This document shows positions 62,298-64,000 of a DNA stretch of 64,000 nucleotides, one piece after another. Where the stretch lies: contig JAPPFJ010000031.1 of the NCBI GenBank assembly GCA_028877215.1, positions 62,001 through 126,000 on the forward strand. The letters run 5' to 3'. The first letter of the stretch is position 1; every line of letters begins with the position of its first letter. This DNA is from Gemmatimonadota bacterium. Lineage in GTDB: Bacteria > Latescibacterota > UBA2968 > GCA-2709665. Below the pieces are notes generated by a model. That model saw nothing but the letters and a program-made list of their open reading frames with translations. It was not told where the DNA came from and ran no database searches. The position numbers were made by a program, and so were the translations under genes.

Positions 62298-64000
62298 TCA
62301 ACTTCCGAGATGGTAGGTTACAGCCAGCTTCAGCCGACGGCCCTTGGGATCGTGCGTGAAGCCGTCGTAGGCCTGCTCGATATTCACGAGAGGAGGCATT
62401 GCGTCGAGCAGATTCATGCCGGATAGCGCGATGTTCAACCCGTTTGGCATGTTCCACAGGAACGTCATGTCCCATGTTACATACGATTCGATGGTACCGA
62501 AAATACTCTTAATCTTCGAATTATCGGAGCCCATCGACCCGCGGTCCTCGTAAGACGAGATGTAGTTCAGATAGGTCGCAAGACTGTAATCCTGCCAGTA
62601 ATAGCTCCCCGAAATCCGCCCCTTGAACTTTGGAAGGGACGTCGCGATGGGATTGCCGAAGTTCAGGTATCCGGCGGCGTCCGCATCCTCCAGCAGCACC
62701 AGGTTGCCCAGCATCAGCGCCTTTGTCTCGTACGCCAGCGTATAGGTGCCTTCGAGGCCTGCTGTGAACAGTCCTGCTCCCTGCGGGACCCGCGTACCCA
62801 GATGCAGATCGATTCCCGAGGTCTTGAGCCCCGGCCAATTGACGATATCCACCTGCACCCGCTCGAGTTCCGAGGCCGCGCAAGTTCCGGTACCGATTCC
62901 GTCCGGACACACGATAAATTGTTTCAGGGCGTTCTTATTTGCTTCGTCGGCGTATAAGGCGGTAATGGCGCCGTGGGGCATGGAACCGATCACGTCGCTG
63001 AAATCGTAACTCCAGTAGTCCAGTGTCGCCTCAAATCCCGTCTCGGTGACCAGGGCAAGGCCCGCGTTAAAAGTAAATGCACGTTCGGGTTTGAGGTCCT
63101 TGCTCCCGATTCTGTCCACCGTTTGATACGCGTCCGTCTCGTTGATCCACTCGAGGGTCGAGAGCGGGCTCTCATTCACATCGTCCAGCGCTGGCGTGCG
63201 GAACGTCGTCTGAACAGAACCGCGCAGGAACAGGGTTTGGTCCGCTGATTCCACCAGTTGATAGCGCCACCCGAACTTGGGATCGAAACTGCTCGCCACG
63301 TCGTGGAACTCGTAGTTGGCGGCAAGCTGCACGCCAAACCGCTCTCCCAGGCTCAGCGGAGTCTCGGCAAAGAAGCGATGCACCGTCTGAGATTCATCAT
63401 ACGGCCGATGCACGTTGGTGAACGCATAGGGGCCGAACCTGTCCTCAGCAGAGCAGTTCCTGTCGCCGACAACCGGACACGGGTTGATGGTCACGTCGCC
63501 CTCGTCGTTGGGGTCCCCGCTGGCATTGAAGAGCCGGAACTGGTAGCCCGCCGCGTAACTGAAGACGTCCTCGATCCAGGTCCCCGTCATCGTCGCGTCG
63601 GCCACCAGCATGTCGGCCGTGCTCTGCATGTCCACTTCCTGGTTGAGCCAGAGTCGAAGTTCCTCACTGTTGGCAAGCGCGGCGCGGTAACCGGGATTCG
63701 CCCGGGTTGCATACGCCGAACCGTATTGGTCCGTGAACTCGATGGCATTGCCGAAGGGATTGTAGTACTGGCAGTCGCCCTGACCCGCCACCTTGCCGCC
63801 GAGCGCGCCCAGGCGCATTCCGGCAAGAGACGTCTGATCCGCCACCACGTCAACGCCGCAACGCGGTCCCCCGAAGCCCCGGAAGCCGAGGAAAAGCCGC
63901 TCGATGTATACACCCGGCAGGTTGTAGTTGCCTTCGGTGCGGGAGTAGGAAAGGCCCAGGTCGAAATGCGAGTCCCGCCCGCCGAATCCCTCGAAGTCTC
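62298..64000 (-). CDS. TonB-dependent outer-membrane receptor, partial (C-terminal part)
   Basis: The frame is open to the right edge; the track's start at 63848 is only an internal GTG. Hand translation of the extra 150 bases gives DSHFDLGLSYSRTEGNYNLP, a barrel strand, so the gene continues beyond the window. About 567 residues are visible and all look like a 22-strand barrel: CQYYNPFGNAI, LRGSVQTTFRTPALDDVN, LNFGNPIATSLPKFKGRISG and a last strand ending RRLKLAVTYHLGS. Several Cys pairs in loops suggest extracellular disulfides. The ligand cannot be inferred. Confidence 0.88.
   Translation of the reverse strand, partial: DFEGFGGRDSHFDLGLSYSRTEGNYNLPGVYIERLFLGFRGFGGPRCGVDVVADQTSLAGMRLGALGGKVAGQGDCQYYNPFGNAIEFTDQYGSAYATRANPGYRAALANSEELRLWLNQEVDMQSTADMLVADATMTGTWIEDVFSYAAGYQFRLFNASGDPNDEGDVTINPCPVVGDRNCSAEDRFGPYAFTNVHRPYDESQTVHRFFAETPLSLGERFGVQLAANYEFHDVASSFDPKFGWRYQLVESADQTLFLRGSVQTTFRTPALDDVNESPLSTLEWINETDAYQTVDRIGSKDLKPERAFTFNAGLALVTETGFEATLDYWSYDFSDVIGSMPHGAITALYADEANKNALKQFIVCPDGIGTGTCAASELERVQVDIVNWPGLKTSGIDLHLGTRVPQGAGLFTAGLEGTYTLAYETKALMLGNLVLLEDADAAGYLNFGNPIATSLPKFKGRISGSYYWQDYSLATYLNYISSYEDRGSMGSDNSKIKSIFGTIESYVTWDMTFLWNMPNGLNIALSGMNLLDAMPPLVNIEQAYDGFTHDPKGRRLKLAVTYHLGS

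Overview
The window is a chromosomal piece from a Gram-negative bacterium, GC-rich by eye. A TonB-dependent receptor, an outer-membrane DUF5916-type barrel and two HlyD/ABC export systems show the double membrane. The mix of CehA/McbA hydrolase, ThuA, phytanoyl-CoA dioxygenase, DUF5916 and a selenocysteine-containing SelD is typical of uncultivated, often marine or host-associated lineages. No rRNA, tRNA or marker gene is present to place it, so any phylum call would be a guess. I saw no CRISPR array.

Left part (1-17 kb, nearly all minus strand). This is a peptide-secretion locus. Read in the direction of transcription it holds four small double-glycine-leader peptide genes (16.4-15.1 kb), then a run of membrane proteases (three DUF3267/HEXXH, one CPBP and a CPBP remnant). 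Next come a C39-peptidase ABC exporter with N-terminal cyclic-nucleotide-binding domains, a HlyD-type adaptor, a PpiC-type prolyl isomerase and two more CPBP proteases. It ends with a DegT/DnrJ-type aminotransferase and the S and L genes of a B12-dependent glutamate (methylaspartate) mutase. The paralogous proteases share N- or C-terminal signatures, which suggests local duplication as immunity or maturation factors.

Middle part (17-45 kb). This is mixed metabolism and transport. It includes a GtrA protein, a PD-(D/E)XK-like/PIN gene pair, a cupin, a methyltransferase, a family-2 glycosyltransferase, a SelA/DgaE-like PLP enzyme, a DUF5916 outer-membrane protein and a heterodimeric ABC exporter. 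An AttH-lipocalin/FtsX/ATPase transporter set follows, with a pentapeptide protein and a CehA/McbA hydrolase lying inside it. Then come selD (missed by the ORF track because codon 19 is an in-frame TGA, followed by a bSECIS hairpin), trmB, thuA, an SDR, fetAB, an AGE-like protein, PhyH and dCMP deaminase. Small palindromic repeats sit in the intergenic gaps.

Right part (45.9-54.2 kb). This is a second, independent peptide system of the NHLM type. It has a nitrile-hydratase-like-leader (NHLP) precursor with a His-rich core, an uncharacterised companion protein, and the two NHLM ABC proteins plus an HlyD-type adaptor. From 54.8 to 61.0 kb lies a defence-island-like operon with its own sigma70-type promoter: a HelD/UvrD-like helicase, an unknown protein, two BrxC/BrxD-type (DUF2791) P-loop ATPases and a decayed DEAD/DEAH helicase. 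The window ends with MITE-like repeats and the 3' part of a TonB-dependent receptor gene.
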